The notes below the pieces were generated by a model. It made no database searches and was not told the DNA's origin. It saw only the letters and a list, made by a program, of their open reading frames with translations. Shown one piece after another: positions 32,350 through 41,768 of a stretch of DNA of 64,000 bases (positions are counted from its first letter, which is position 1; each line of letters opens with the position of its first letter). Origin of the DNA: Hyphomonadaceae bacterium UBA1849 (GTDB lineage Bacteria > Pseudomonadota > Alphaproteobacteria > Caulobacterales > Hyphomonadaceae); assembly GCA_002338565.1 (NCBI GenBank), contig DDIN01000002.1, positions 124,001 to 188,000 on the forward strand, written 5' to 3'. The position numbers and the translations under genes are program-made.

Positions 32350-34377
32350 ATGCCCCAGCTTTTGCTCGAACTCTTTTGTGAAGAAATCCCGGCCCGTATG
32401 CAGGCGAAAGCCGAGTCCGATCTGGGGGAGGCGATCAAAAAAGAGCTGTCTGGGGCAGGGCTGGAGTTTGGCGCCGTTGAGACGCTTGGCGGTCCGCGCC
32501 GCCTGACGGTTATCGTCAATGATCTGGCCGAGAAATCCGCTGACGTGCGCGAAGAACGCAAAGGCCCGAAAGTGGGCGCGCCTGAAAAAGCCGTAGAGGG
32601 CTTTATGCGCGGCGCAGGCCTCACATCTATTGATCAGGCTGAGATCAAGTCCGATCCGAAAAAGGGCGATTTCTACGTTGCAGTGATCGAGACGCCGGGC
32701 CGGGTGGCGACTGATATTATCGCTGAGATCGTGCCGTCCGTCATTCGTGGCTTCCACTGGCCGAAATCCATGCGCTGGGGCACGGGTGATCTTCGCTGGG
32801 TACGTCCGCTGCAACGCGTTGTCTGCGTGTTCGGTGGTAACGCGGTTCCGTTTGAAGTTGATGGCCTTGCTTCAGGTAATGAAACCGAAGGGCACCGTGT
32901 GCACGGCCGCGGCCCGTTCGCCGTAACGGACGCCGACAGCTACAAGGCTGCGCTGGAAGGCGAGGGGCATGTCATGCTCTCCCGCGAAGCGCGCCGCTCA
33001 AAAATTCATGCTGACGCCCAAAAGGTCTGCGCGGATGCCGGACTGGAGCTGGTTGAAGACATCGGCCTTCTGGAAGAGGTCACCGGCCTTGCTGAATGGC
33101 CTGTGGTTCTGCTCGGTGAGATGGACCCTGCTTTCCTCGATCTGCCTGAGGAAGTCATTCAGCTCTCTATGCGTGTGCACCAGAAATACTTTGCCGTGCG
33201 TGATCCGAAGACTGGTGGCCTTGCGCCAAACTTTGTCGTGGTGGCGAACATTTCGGCGAAGGATGGCGGCAAAAAGATTGCCGAGGGCAATTCCCGCGTT
33301 CTCTCCGCGCGCCTGAATGATGGTCGTTTCTTCTGGGATAACGACCTTGCAACGCCGCTTGAAGAGATGGGCGAGAAGCTCAAAACCATCGACTTCAAGA
33401 AAGAGCTCGGCACGATTGCTGACAAGGTGGAGCGTGTTTCTGCGCTTGCCAGAGAGCTCGCGCCGAAGGTTGGCGCTGATCCTGCGCTGGCTGAACGCGC
33501 TGCGCGTCTCTCTAAATCTGATCTCGTGTCTGAGATGGTCTATGAATTCCCTGAGCTTCAGGGCGTAATGGGCCGTTATTATGCGCAGAAGCAGGGCGAG
33601 CCGCAGGCCGTCGCTGATGCGATCCGTGACCACTATAAGCCGCAAGGCCCGTCCGACGCTGTACCGTCCGAGCTTGTGTCCATCGCGGTTGCGCTGGCAG
33701 ACAAGCTCGACACGCTGGTTGGCTTCTGGGCGATTGATGAAAAGCCGACCGGTTCGAAAGACCCATTTGCGCTTCGTCGCGCGGCGCTGGGTGTGGTGCG
33801 TATCGTTCTGGAAAATAATGTCCGACTCGCGCTGACAAAGGACACGCAGGTCAATGCTGACCTCCTCTCATTCTTTGCAGACCGTCTGAAGCAATACCTG
33901 CGTGACCAAGGTAAGCGACACGATCTGATCGACGCGGTGTTTGCGCTTGGCGAAGATGATCTTGTTGCGATCACCAACCGTGTTGATGCGCTTCAGTCTT
34001 TCCTCAGCAGTGATGATGGCGCGAACTTGCTTGCCGGATTCAAGCGAGCCGCGAACATTCTGAAAGCAGAAGAGAAAAAAGACGGCACGACCTACCAAGG
34101 ATCGGTCAATCAGCAATTACTGAGCGAAAAACAGGAAAAAGACTTGTTCGCCGCGCTTCAGGATGGCGAAACTAAAGCCGGGGCTGCCCTTACGGCAGAA
34201 GACTTTGAAGCGGCAATGGGTGTTTTGAGTAGTTTACGTGGACCAATCGATGCATTCTTTGACCATGTTACAGTGAATGCAGAGGATGTTGCAGTGCGGC
34301 AAAACAGGCTGTATCTGCTTTCACAAATCAGATCCGTGCTTGGCCAAGTAGCGGACTTCACAAAAATAGAAGGTTAG
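32350..34377 (+). CDS. glyS: Glycyl-tRNA synthetase beta subunit
   Basis: A 675-residue beta subunit that binds and positions tRNA(Gly) for the alpha subunit. N-terminal LLLELFCEEIPARMQ is the family start; HWPKSMRWGTGDLRWVRPLQ, LPEEVIQLSMRVHQKYFAV and the HD-like region SEMVYEFPELQGVMGRYYA follow; the C-terminal DALR-type anticodon domain is present. Full length. It is followed after 12 bases by ppdK, an arrangement also seen in other alphaproteobacteria. Confidence 0.98.
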   Translation: MPQLLLELFCEEIPARMQAKAESDLGEAIKKELSGAGLEFGAVETLGGPRRLTVIVNDLAEKSADVREERKGPKVGAPEKAVEGFMRGAGLTSIDQAEIKSDPKKGDFYVAVIETPGRVATDIIAEIVPSVIRGFHWPKSMRWGTGDLRWVRPLQRVVCVFGGNAVPFEVDGLASGNETEGHRVHGRGPFAVTDADSYKAALEGEGHVMLSREARRSKIHADAQKVCADAGLELVEDIGLLEEVTGLAEWPVVLLGEMDPAFLDLPEEVIQLSMRVHQKYFAVRDPKTGGLAPNFVVVANISAKDGGKKIAEGNSRVLSARLNDGRFFWDNDLATPLEEMGEKLKTIDFKKELGTIADKVERVSALARELAPKVGADPALAERAARLSKSDLVSEMVYEFPELQGVMGRYYAQKQGEPQAVADAIRDHYKPQGPSDAVPSELVSIAVALADKLDTLVGFWAIDEKPTGSKDPFALRRAALGVVRIVLENNVRLALTKDTQVNADLLSFFADRLKQYLRDQGKRHDLIDAVFALGEDDLVAITNRVDALQSFLSSDDGANLLAGFKRAANILKAEEKKDGTTYQGSVNQQLLSEKQEKDLFAALQDGETKAGAALTAEDFEAAMGVLSSLRGPIDAFFDHVTVNAEDVAVRQNRLYLLSQIRSVLGQVADFTKIEG

Positions 34378-34389
34378 GGGACGAGTTTT

Positions 34390-37077
34390 ATGAGTAAGCT
34401 TGCAGAACAGGTTACAGACGTTCGTTGGGTCTACGCCTTCGGTGGCGGTGATTCAGACGGCGAAGCGAGCATGAAAAACCTGCTTGGTGGTAAAGGCGCC
34501 AACCTCGCTGAAATGGCGAAGCTCGGCCTGCCAGTGCCTCCTGGTTTCACAATCACCACAGAAGTCTGCACAGAGTACTACAAACTCGGAGAGAAATATC
34601 CGGACACACTGGCAGGGCAGGTCGAAGCTGCGCTGATCGATCTGGAAGAGAAAACCGGCAAGAAATTCGGTGAAGCGTCTAACCCGCTTCTCGTGTCCGT
34701 CCGCTCCGGTGCGCGTGCCTCTATGCCTGGCATGATGGACACAGTTCTGAACCTTGGCCTCAATGACAAGACTGCTGAAGGTCTGGCTGAACTGTCTGGC
34801 GACCGCCGTTTCGCGTTCGACAGCTATCGCCGCTTCATCCAGATGTACTCCAACGTTGTTCTGGACCTGCCACACCACGAGTTCGAGCACATCCTCGATA
34901 CGTATAAAGAGCAGAACGAATTCGACGTCGACACCCAGCTCTCTGCTGAAGACTGGATGGACGTTATCAAGCAGTACAAAGCGGCTGTTGCGAAACTCTC
35001 TGACAAGCCGTTCCCGGAAGATCCGATGGAACAGCTCTGGGGCGCTGTCTCTGCTGTATTCGGTTCATGGATGAACGACCGCGCGATCCTGTATCGCAAG
35101 CTGAACGACATTCCGCAGGAATGGGGTACAGCGGTGAACGTACAGTCCATGGTATTCGGTAATATGGGCGATACGTCCGCGACTGGCGTTGCGTTCACAC
35201 GTGACCCGTCTACCGGCGAAAACATGTTCTATGGTGAGTTCCTCGTGAACGCACAGGGCGAAGACGTTGTTGCGGGCATCCGTACACCAGCGCCGATCTC
35301 CAAAGCGCGCGCCGCGAAGATCAACTCCGATCTCGTCTCGCTCGAAGAAGAAATGCCGGCGGTTTACAATCAGCTGATCGAAGTCGCACAGACGCTCGAA
35401 AGCCATTACCGCGACATGCAGGACATCGAGTTCACAGTTGAGAACAACATTCTCTACATGCTGCAAACCCGTAATGGTAAGCGTACGGCTGGTGCGGCGC
35501 TGAAGATCGCTGTCGATATGGCTGCTGAAGGCCTCATCACCGAGAAGGAAGCCGTTCTGCGCCTTGAGCCAGCTCAGCTTGACCAGCTGCTCCACCCGAC
35601 AATTTCTCCGAACGCGACACGCGATATGCTCGTTCAGGGCCTTCCGGCCTCTCCGGGCGCGGCTGTTGGTAAGGTTGTGTTCTCGTCTGATAAAGCTGCT
35701 GAAATGGCGGCTGACGGTCACAAGGTTATCCTCGTCCGTCAGGAAACAAGCCCTGAAGACATTCACGGCATGCACGCGGCACAGGCGATTGTTACGTCTC
35801 GTGGCGGTATGACATCTCACGCAGCTGTGGTTGCGCGTGGTATGGGCCGTCCATGCGTGTGTGGCGCGGGCGAAATGCAGATCAAAGAAGCTGAAGGCGT
35901 GTTCCGCGTATTCGGCCGTGAAGTTCGCGAAGGCGATGTCATCACGGTTGATGGTGCAGCCGGTCAGGTTCTTATGGGCGAAGTCGACATGATCGAGCCG
36001 GACCTCTCAGGTGACTTCGGTCAGCTGATGGAATGGGCAGATGGTGTACGCACGTTGAAAGTCCGCACAAACGCTGAGACACCAGAAGACGTTCGCACAG
36101 CGAAATCCTTCGGCGCAGAAGGCATCGGCCTCTGCCGTACAGAGCACATGTTCTTCGACGCTGAGCGTATTCCTGTCGTTCGCGCGATGATCCTCGCGTC
36201 TGATACGGCTGGTCGTAAAGAAGCGCTTGCGAAGCTTCTGCCATTCCAGCGAGAAGACTTCGTAGAAATCTTCTCCATCATGGAAGACCGTCCTTGCACG
36301 ATCCGTCTGCTTGACCCGCCTCTGCATGAATTCCTCCCGCATACGGATGACGACATTGCAGAAGTTGCCAAAGGTACGGGCCTCGACGCTGAAGACCTGA
36401 AAACACGTGCAGAAGAGCTGGCTGAATCCAACCCGATGCTTGGTCACCGTGGTTGCCGTCTCGGTATCACTTACCCTGAAATCTATGAAATGCAGGCGCG
36501 TGCGATCTTTGAGGCTGCGCTTCAGGTCGCCAAAGACACCAGCTTCAAGCCGGTTCCTGAGATCATGATCCCGCTGGTTGGTACGAAGAAAGAGCTATCC
36601 ATCCTGAAAGAACGCGTTGACGCGATGGCAAAAGAAGTCTTCGCTGCAGCCGGTACGTCTGTTGATTATCTCGTCGGTACAATGATCGAGCTGCCCCGCG
36701 CGGCCCTCAAAGCCGGTGAGATCGCGGAAGATGCAGAGTTCTTCTCATTCGGTACGAACGACCTGACACAGACTGCGCTCGGCATCAGCCGTGACGATGC
36801 TGGTCGCTTCCTCACAGCTTACGAAGACAAGGGCATCTATGAGAAAGACCCGTTCGTGACGCTGGATCAGGAAGGCGTTGGCGAGCTGGTCAAGATCGGT
36901 GTGGAACGCGGCAAGGCGACACGCCCTGATATCAAGCTTGGTATTTGCGGCGAGCATGGCGGCGACCCTGCATCTGTCATCTTCTGTCACAATGCTGGGC
37001 TGAATTATGTGTCCTGCTCACCTTATCGTGTGCCAATTGCGCGACTCGCAGCGGCTCACGCGGTACTGAAATCGTAG
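34390..37077 (+). CDS. ppdK: Pyruvate, phosphate dikinase
   Basis: An 895-residue PPDK interconverting pyruvate + ATP + Pi with PEP + AMP + PPi. N-terminal nucleotide-binding domain (GGKGANLAEMAKLGLPVPPG), central swivelling phosphohistidine domain with the catalytic His in TSRGGMTSHAAVVARGMGRP, and the C-terminal PEP/pyruvate barrel (GLCRTEHMFF, SFGTNDLTQTALG, and the Cys of GICGEHGGDPASV). Complete length. Probably co-transcribed with glyS and ended by a clear terminator. Confidence 0.98.
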   Translation: MSKLAEQVTDVRWVYAFGGGDSDGEASMKNLLGGKGANLAEMAKLGLPVPPGFTITTEVCTEYYKLGEKYPDTLAGQVEAALIDLEEKTGKKFGEASNPLLVSVRSGARASMPGMMDTVLNLGLNDKTAEGLAELSGDRRFAFDSYRRFIQMYSNVVLDLPHHEFEHILDTYKEQNEFDVDTQLSAEDWMDVIKQYKAAVAKLSDKPFPEDPMEQLWGAVSAVFGSWMNDRAILYRKLNDIPQEWGTAVNVQSMVFGNMGDTSATGVAFTRDPSTGENMFYGEFLVNAQGEDVVAGIRTPAPISKARAAKINSDLVSLEEEMPAVYNQLIEVAQTLESHYRDMQDIEFTVENNILYMLQTRNGKRTAGAALKIAVDMAAEGLITEKEAVLRLEPAQLDQLLHPTISPNATRDMLVQGLPASPGAAVGKVVFSSDKAAEMAADGHKVILVRQETSPEDIHGMHAAQAIVTSRGGMTSHAAVVARGMGRPCVCGAGEMQIKEAEGVFRVFGREVREGDVITVDGAAGQVLMGEVDMIEPDLSGDFGQLMEWADGVRTLKVRTNAETPEDVRTAKSFGAEGIGLCRTEHMFFDAERIPVVRAMILASDTAGRKEALAKLLPFQREDFVEIFSIMEDRPCTIRLLDPPLHEFLPHTDDDIAEVAKGTGLDAEDLKTRAEELAESNPMLGHRGCRLGITYPEIYEMQARAIFEAALQVAKDTSFKPVPEIMIPLVGTKKELSILKERVDAMAKEVFAAAGTSVDYLVGTMIELPRAALKAGEIAEDAEFFSFGTNDLTQTALGISRDDAGRFLTAYEDKGIYEKDPFVTLDQEGVGELVKIGVERGKATRPDIKLGICGEHGGDPASVIFCHNAGLNYVSCSPYRVPIARLAAAHAVLKS

Positions 37078-37497
37078 ATTTCAGGTCGTTTCAGACTTCA
37101 CAAACAGCGGCGCACGGTAATTTTTTACAGTGCGCCGTTTTTGCATCAGGTCGCGGGTGGGGGTGCTGAGCTTGCACATGGCTTCGCTCGAAGGGCGAAA
37201 ATCATGCCGCCTTAGCCGACTGAATTCATGGAATTTTATGGAATTTTTTCGTCAAGTTATGACGAATGTATTGGCTTAGTATTCGCCAGCTGGTCTTGGC
37301 CGATACAGGCCATAAACACGTGAAGATTTCGTGATGTTAATGAGGTGCGACTCCTAATATCTTGCAAAAGTGAGGAAAATGGATATCTACACCTGACTTT
37401 GGAGGCGACTGGCACCAGTTTTGTAATTGTCAGTCCACCCGTCTGAACAGAATAAAACACTAAGACGGGTTAAAGATTAGCTGGGGTTATAACTTAA
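37078..37497. other. Intergenic region between ppdK and the SleB gene
   Basis: A 420-base, A+T-rich region. It holds the ppdK terminator, then an exact tandem repeat of the 10-mer ATGGAATTTT (37228-37247), directly followed by the inverted repeat TTCGTCA-N5-TGACGAA (37248-37266), and a GACTC methylation site near 37350. It must carry the promoter of the SleB gene. No ORF or RNA gene is convincing. Confidence 0.5.
37108..37142 (+). terminator. Terminator of glyS-ppdK
   Basis: Stem CGGCGCAC (37108-37115) with GTGCGCCG (37130-37137), an inner GTAA/TTAC extension, and TTTTT (37138-37142). Located 30 bases after the ppdK stop. Confidence 0.9.
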
Positions 37498-38379
37498 ATG
37501 TTAACTCTATTTAAGACTTCTTCCCGTAAGGGATTACGTCAGCGGTCGCCTTGGGGCCGAGTGACGTCATGGTGGTCAACTATGTCTGATCGAGAGCAAC
37601 GCTCTACGCTTGCGCGCGGAATCGCGATTTCCGCATGCGCAGTGACGGCTGCGATTGTGCTCCCGACTCTGGCTGGCCGCGTTGAGACCGAAACACAACG
37701 TGCAGAATTCCGTGAGGATGCACGCTATCTTGCTTCACGTATCGAAACACGTGCGCCTGTTGAGGCCGATTCCGATTCTGCTGTCCTCGACACCGAATGG
37801 ATTCGCACCGTTGAGTATGCGCTCAATCGTGCACCGGGTGCCGCAACAGACCGCTACAGCCAGCGCTATCGCGATATGGCTGCGCTCGAGACGTATGCGT
37901 CTTTCGACCCGTCTCACCTCGAGATGGCCGAACAGACACAACAAGAGCATGAGTGCCTGTCCACTGCGATCTACTACGAAGCACGCTCTGAACCGATCCT
38001 TGGTCAGATCGCCGTAGCAGAAGTTATCGTGAACCGTGTTCGTGACCACCGCTATCCTAACTCCGTATGTGAGGTTGTGTTCCAGGGTTCTGAGCGCAGC
38101 ACGGGCTGTCAGTTCAGCTTCACATGTGATGGAGCGATGGATCGTCACCCTGCACGTGGTCGTCTGTGGCGCCGTGCGCAGGATGTGGCATCTCACGTCA
38201 TGATGGAGCTCAACCAGCCTCTGACAGGTTCTGCGACCCACTATCACACAGACTATGTTGATCCGGTCTGGAACCGTCATCTGGTTCACACCAAAACGAT
38301 CGGCACACACATTTTCTACCGCTTCCCACGCGGTCAGGAATGGGCAGAGGTTCGTGAGCGTAATGAGCGCTCTACCTGA
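37498..38379 (+). CDS. SleB-like cell wall hydrolase
   Basis: A 293-residue protein with one N-terminal membrane helix (GIAISACAVTAAIVLPTLAG) acting as a signal anchor, a linker of about 100 residues, and a C-terminal Hydrolase_2 domain: CLSTAIYYEARSEPILGQIAVAEVIVNRV with the catalytic Glu, YPNSVCEVVFQG, CQFSFTCDG and ATHYHTDYVDPVW. SleB-type enzymes are lytic transglycosylases cutting peptidoglycan; here it would act in the periplasm, in growth or division. The start could also be the ATG at 37582 (MSDREQRST), which removes 28 polar residues before the helix; neither has a strong ribosome site. Confidence 0.88.
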   Translation: MLTLFKTSSRKGLRQRSPWGRVTSWWSTMSDREQRSTLARGIAISACAVTAAIVLPTLAGRVETETQRAEFREDARYLASRIETRAPVEADSDSAVLDTEWIRTVEYALNRAPGAATDRYSQRYRDMAALETYASFDPSHLEMAEQTQQEHECLSTAIYYEARSEPILGQIAVAEVIVNRVRDHRYPNSVCEVVFQGSERSTGCQFSFTCDGAMDRHPARGRLWRRAQDVASHVMMELNQPLTGSATHYHTDYVDPVWNRHLVHTKTIGTHIFYRFPRGQEWAEVRERNERST

Positions 38380-38406
38380 TCACCTGATCTGAAAATTAAA
38401 TTGTCC

Positions 38407-38439
38407 GAAAGCTGACCCGGCCTGCCGCGGTCAGCTTTC
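38407..38439. terminator. Terminator between the SleB gene and the SDR gene
   Basis: Perfect 11-bp stem GAAAGCTGACC (38407-38417) with GGTCAGCTTTC (38429-38439), followed on the + strand by TCTTTT. The right arm overlaps the last codons of the convergent SDR gene. Confidence 0.8.
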
Positions 38440-39243
38440 TCTTTTGGGCATAGAGCGCGCAATGCGCTTTTGCAGCATGCCGGGGAAGAAACGCTTCGCG
38501 AAGCGCGCGCGTTCTGCATCCTTGCCGACAAGATAGTGCATCTGTTTGCCGTGTGCGGCTTCCCAGACTCTTTCTGCGGCCATGGAAACGGGGTAGACGT
38601 TCAAACCGCTGGCAAGCAGCTCGTCTTTCATGAAGCGGTTCGCGCCTTCCTGGCCTGCGCTATCCAGAATCGGTGTGTCGACGAACCATGGCAACAGGCA
38701 GCAGACCTTTACGTCAAAATCGGAAAATTCGTGATCCAGAGCTTCTGTGAGCCCGCGGACAGCAAATTTAGTGGCGGAGTAGACAGCAAGCTGCGGAGAA
38801 CCTGCAATGCCCGCTGTCGACGCTGTATTGATGATACGGGCCCCGCGGGTTTCCTTCAGATAGGGCAGGGAGGCATAGACGCCATTGACGACGCCTTTCA
38901 GGTTCACATCGATCATACGGTCGGATTCTTCCGGTGCGATCGTCTCCATCCAGCCAAAGCTACCGATACCGGCATTGTTGAAGAGCACATTCATCTGACG
39001 CTCTGTGGCTTCGCCGAAGTTTCGCATAGCGGCATTCCACGCGTCACGGTCGCGCACGTCCAGAACGCCGCTGAGAGAGCTCTGCTTGCCAATTTCGTCT
39101 GAAATGTCTTCGAGGCCGCGCTCGTCAATGTCGTAAAGACCGACGAACCAGCCCTTCTTGGCAAAGAAGCGTGCTGTCTCGGCGCCAATGCCTGATGCGG
39201 CGCCGGTGATGAAGATGCTTTTGCGTCCCCGAGCTTCACTCAT
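38431..39243 (-). CDS. Short-chain dehydrogenase/reductase
   Basis: A 270-residue classical SDR. NAD(P)-binding FITGAASGIGAETARFFA at residues 11-28, the NNAG motif in LFNNAGIGSFG, and the catalytic Ser-Tyr-Lys set (TASTAGIAGSPQLAVYSATKFA). Substrate unknown; the residue D38-I-D after the second strand favours NAD over NADP. Alone in its transcription unit. Confidence 0.9.
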   Translation of the reverse strand: MSEARGRKSIFITGAASGIGAETARFFAKKGWFVGLYDIDERGLEDISDEIGKQSSLSGVLDVRDRDAWNAAMRNFGEATERQMNVLFNNAGIGSFGWMETIAPEESDRMIDVNLKGVVNGVYASLPYLKETRGARIINTASTAGIAGSPQLAVYSATKFAVRGLTEALDHEFSDFDVKVCCLLPWFVDTPILDSAGQEGANRFMKDELLASGLNVYPVSMAAERVWEAAHGKQMHYLVGKDAERARFAKRFFPGMLQKRIARSMPKRES

Positions 39244-39323
39244 ATGTTCATTCCATCCCCTGTTTGAGTGAACAGGTTAAGGTGCTCTGCGGGCTTTGCA
39301 ATCAGCTTTTTTGAAAAGCCTCA

Positions 39324-40178
39324 TCAGGCGGCATCCATGCCGAGGTCGAGGTTCAGTGCTGAGTGCGTCAGCGCGCCAACCGAAATGAAATCAACGCCTG
39401 TGGAAGCGATTTCGGCAACCGTGTCCAGATTTACCCCGCCGGATGCTTCTGTGGTAAAGGCGCCGCTGACCATGCGGACCGCCTCGCGAAGATTGTCGCA
39501 GGACATGTTATCGAGAAGCACCGCGTGTGGCTTCAGAGGAATGATCTCCTCAAGCTGGTCGAGCGTGTCGACTTCGATTTCGACCATGCGCAGGTGCCCG
39601 GCATAGTCGAGCGCACGCTTCAGAGCTTCGGTAATGCTGCCACAGGCCGCGATATGATTGTCCTTGATCATGATGGCATCGTCGAGACCGTAGCGGTGGC
39701 TCGTGCCGCCGCCGCAACGTACAGCGCGCTTTTCAACGGCGCGGTGGCCAGGCGTGGTTTTGCGCGTGCAAACGATTTTGGCGTCAGAGCCTTCAATGCG
39801 GGAGACAAACTCGCGCGTGAGTGTGGCAATGCCGGAAAGACGCCCCATAAAGTTCAGCATAGTGCGTTCTGCAGTCAGAATAGAACGGGCAGAGCCGTTC
39901 AGTCTTGCCACGACCTGGCCCGGGGCTACTGCTGCGCCATCGGGTGTTTCGATGTCCAGAGAGACAGACGTATCGATCATGCGCAGAGCAAGGCTGGCAG
40001 CATCAAGACCTGCTATCACGCCATCCTTACGGCCCACAATATTCACGGCCATGGTCGTATCAGGCGGGATCGTTGCATCTGTCGTCAGGTCGCCCGCGCG
40101 GCCCAGATCTTCACTCAGTGCGAGACGGACAATCGGTTCCAGAACGATATCGGGAAGGGGTGGGATGAATGAGGTCAA
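39324..40178 (-). CDS. nadC: Quinolinate phosphoribosyltransferase
   Basis: A 284-residue enzyme turning quinolinate and PRPP into nicotinate mononucleotide, the third step of NAD de novo synthesis. Visible: SEDLGRAGDLTTDATIP, TERTMLNFMGRLSGIATLT, the substrate-binding CTRKTTPGHRAVEKRAVRCGGG and MIKDNHIAACGS, then EIEVDTLDQ. Complete. Last gene of nadA-X-X-nadB-nadC, 12 bases after nadB. Confidence 0.97.
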   Translation of the reverse strand: MTSFIPPLPDIVLEPIVRLALSEDLGRAGDLTTDATIPPDTTMAVNIVGRKDGVIAGLDAASLALRMIDTSVSLDIETPDGAAVAPGQVVARLNGSARSILTAERTMLNFMGRLSGIATLTREFVSRIEGSDAKIVCTRKTTPGHRAVEKRAVRCGGGTSHRYGLDDAIMIKDNHIAACGSITEALKRALDYAGHLRMVEIEVDTLDQLEEIIPLKPHAVLLDNMSCDNLREAVRMVSGAFTTEASGGVNLDTVAEIASTGVDFISVGALTHSALNLDLGMDAA

Positions 40179-40190
40179 ACTCGGTCTCCT

Positions 40191-41729
40191 CTAAGCGTTG
40201 CTGGTCGGCGGATCGATGAAAATAGGTCCGGCCTGTCCTTTATAGAGAAAGGTCCGCTTCGGCGTATCTGATGTGTCCGGGAAATCGGACCGGAAATGTC
40301 CGCCGCGGCTCTCTTCACGTCTCAGTGCAGAGCGGACGATGAGCTCGCTGACCACGAGTGCGCGCGGTACGAGCCCCGCCGGAAATTCTTCGGCTTGCTC
40401 GATGATCCAATCAAGCAGCGCTGCGAGACCTTTGCCCTCGCGTACCACGCCACATTCAGCCGCCATGCGAGCCCGCAGCGTCTGCAGTGTCGCATCGTCC
40501 AGATCAGGTGGCGAGATGCCTTTGGCGGTGTCCTCGAGCTCTGGCAGATCGCTTCCTTTAAGCCGATCGGCAATACGAGCAGCGTAAACGACCGCTTCCA
40601 GAAGGGAGTTGGAAGCGAGGCGGTTTGCGCCATGCGCGCCTGTAGAGGTGCACTCGCCACACGCGGAAAGGCCTTTCAGGCTGGTTCGCCCCCACAGGTC
40701 GGTGACAATGCCGCCCATATGGTAGTGCGCTGCAGGCGCGACCGGAATTGGATCAATGCGCGGGTCGATGCCGGCTGACATGCAAGTAGAATATACGGTG
40801 GGGAAATGCTCTTCGATCTCATCACCGATGGCATCGCGTGTATCGAGGAAGGCTTTTCCGTCTGACAGTGCTTCGATGTGGACAGCGCGCGCGACCCGGT
40901 CACGTGGCGCAAGTTCGCCCATCGGGTCGTGACGCGGCATGAAGAGCGTACCGTCTTTATTGATCAGTTTAGCGCCTTCGCCGCGCAACGCTTCGGTGGC
41001 TAGAGGCGCGGGGTCGCGGTCAATGTCGATCGCCGTGGGGTGGAATTGCACGAACTCCAGATCAGCGATGAGGGCGCCTGCTTCATAGGCCATTGCCACG
41101 GCATCACCGCGGGATTCGCGTGGATTGGTGGTGATGCGGAATAGCCCGCCCGAGCCACCCGTACAGAAGACGGTTTCTCTGGCGTAGATCGGAGAGACTT
41201 CCCCTTCGCTATCGCGCACAAGGACGCCAGCCACGTTCTTTTTGCTGCCTGATAGTAGGCCAATTGCCTTAAGCCCGTCGATGATTTCGATATGCTCGGC
41301 TGCCGAGGCCGCTGCTGACAGCGCTTCCATAATGGCGCGGCCTGCCAGATCGCCTGCTACACGGGCAACGCGCGCTTTGCTGTGAGCGGCTTCAAGGGAC
41401 AGGGCGAGTGCGCCTTCCGCCGTCCGGTCAAACGGTACGCCAAGTTCTATCAGGTCACGTACGCGCAGCGGACCGGCTTCGGCAATGAGTTGTGCTGTGA
41501 CAGGATCGACAAGACCGTCGCCCGCCAGAACAGTGTCGCGCGCATGCTCTTCCGGAGAATCATCCGGTGCGAGCGCGGCCGCCAGACCACCTTGCGCCCA
41601 TGTCGAGGACGATGCCTGACCAACAGGGGCAGGGCAGATGACCGTGCATTTGCGCGGTGCAAGACGCAGGGCCAGAAACAGGCCCGCAAGCCCCGCACCC
41701 ACGATCAGGATATCAGTGCGATCACTCAT
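40191..41729 (-). CDS. nadB: L-aspartate oxidase
   Basis: A 512-residue flavoprotein oxidising aspartate to iminoaspartate, the first step of NAD synthesis. FAD motif ILIVGAGLAGLFLALRL at 7-23, the SSSTWAQGGLAAAL loop, the active-site region AAHYHMGGIVTDLWGRTSLKGLSACGECTSTGAHGANRLA (the His-Tyr-His and GEC parts are family marks) and a C-terminal helical domain. It precedes nadC and follows the two secreted paralogues. Confidence 0.97.
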   Translation of the reverse strand: MSDRTDILIVGAGLAGLFLALRLAPRKCTVICPAPVGQASSSTWAQGGLAAALAPDDSPEEHARDTVLAGDGLVDPVTAQLIAEAGPLRVRDLIELGVPFDRTAEGALALSLEAAHSKARVARVAGDLAGRAIMEALSAAASAAEHIEIIDGLKAIGLLSGSKKNVAGVLVRDSEGEVSPIYARETVFCTGGSGGLFRITTNPRESRGDAVAMAYEAGALIADLEFVQFHPTAIDIDRDPAPLATEALRGEGAKLINKDGTLFMPRHDPMGELAPRDRVARAVHIEALSDGKAFLDTRDAIGDEIEEHFPTVYSTCMSAGIDPRIDPIPVAPAAHYHMGGIVTDLWGRTSLKGLSACGECTSTGAHGANRLASNSLLEAVVYAARIADRLKGSDLPELEDTAKGISPPDLDDATLQTLRARMAAECGVVREGKGLAALLDWIIEQAEEFPAGLVPRALVVSELIVRSALRREESRGGHFRSDFPDTSDTPKRTFLYKGQAGPIFIDPPTSNA

Positions 41730-41768
41730 TTCGTGACGCAGCCTTTGACGTAAATAGTTTTCATGAGA

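Noticed and set aside
37485..37510. CtrA-like site (TTAA pairs) before the SleB gene
   Set aside because: The spacing between TTAA halves is six, not seven, and with seven the second half has a mismatch; A+T richness makes this easy by chance.
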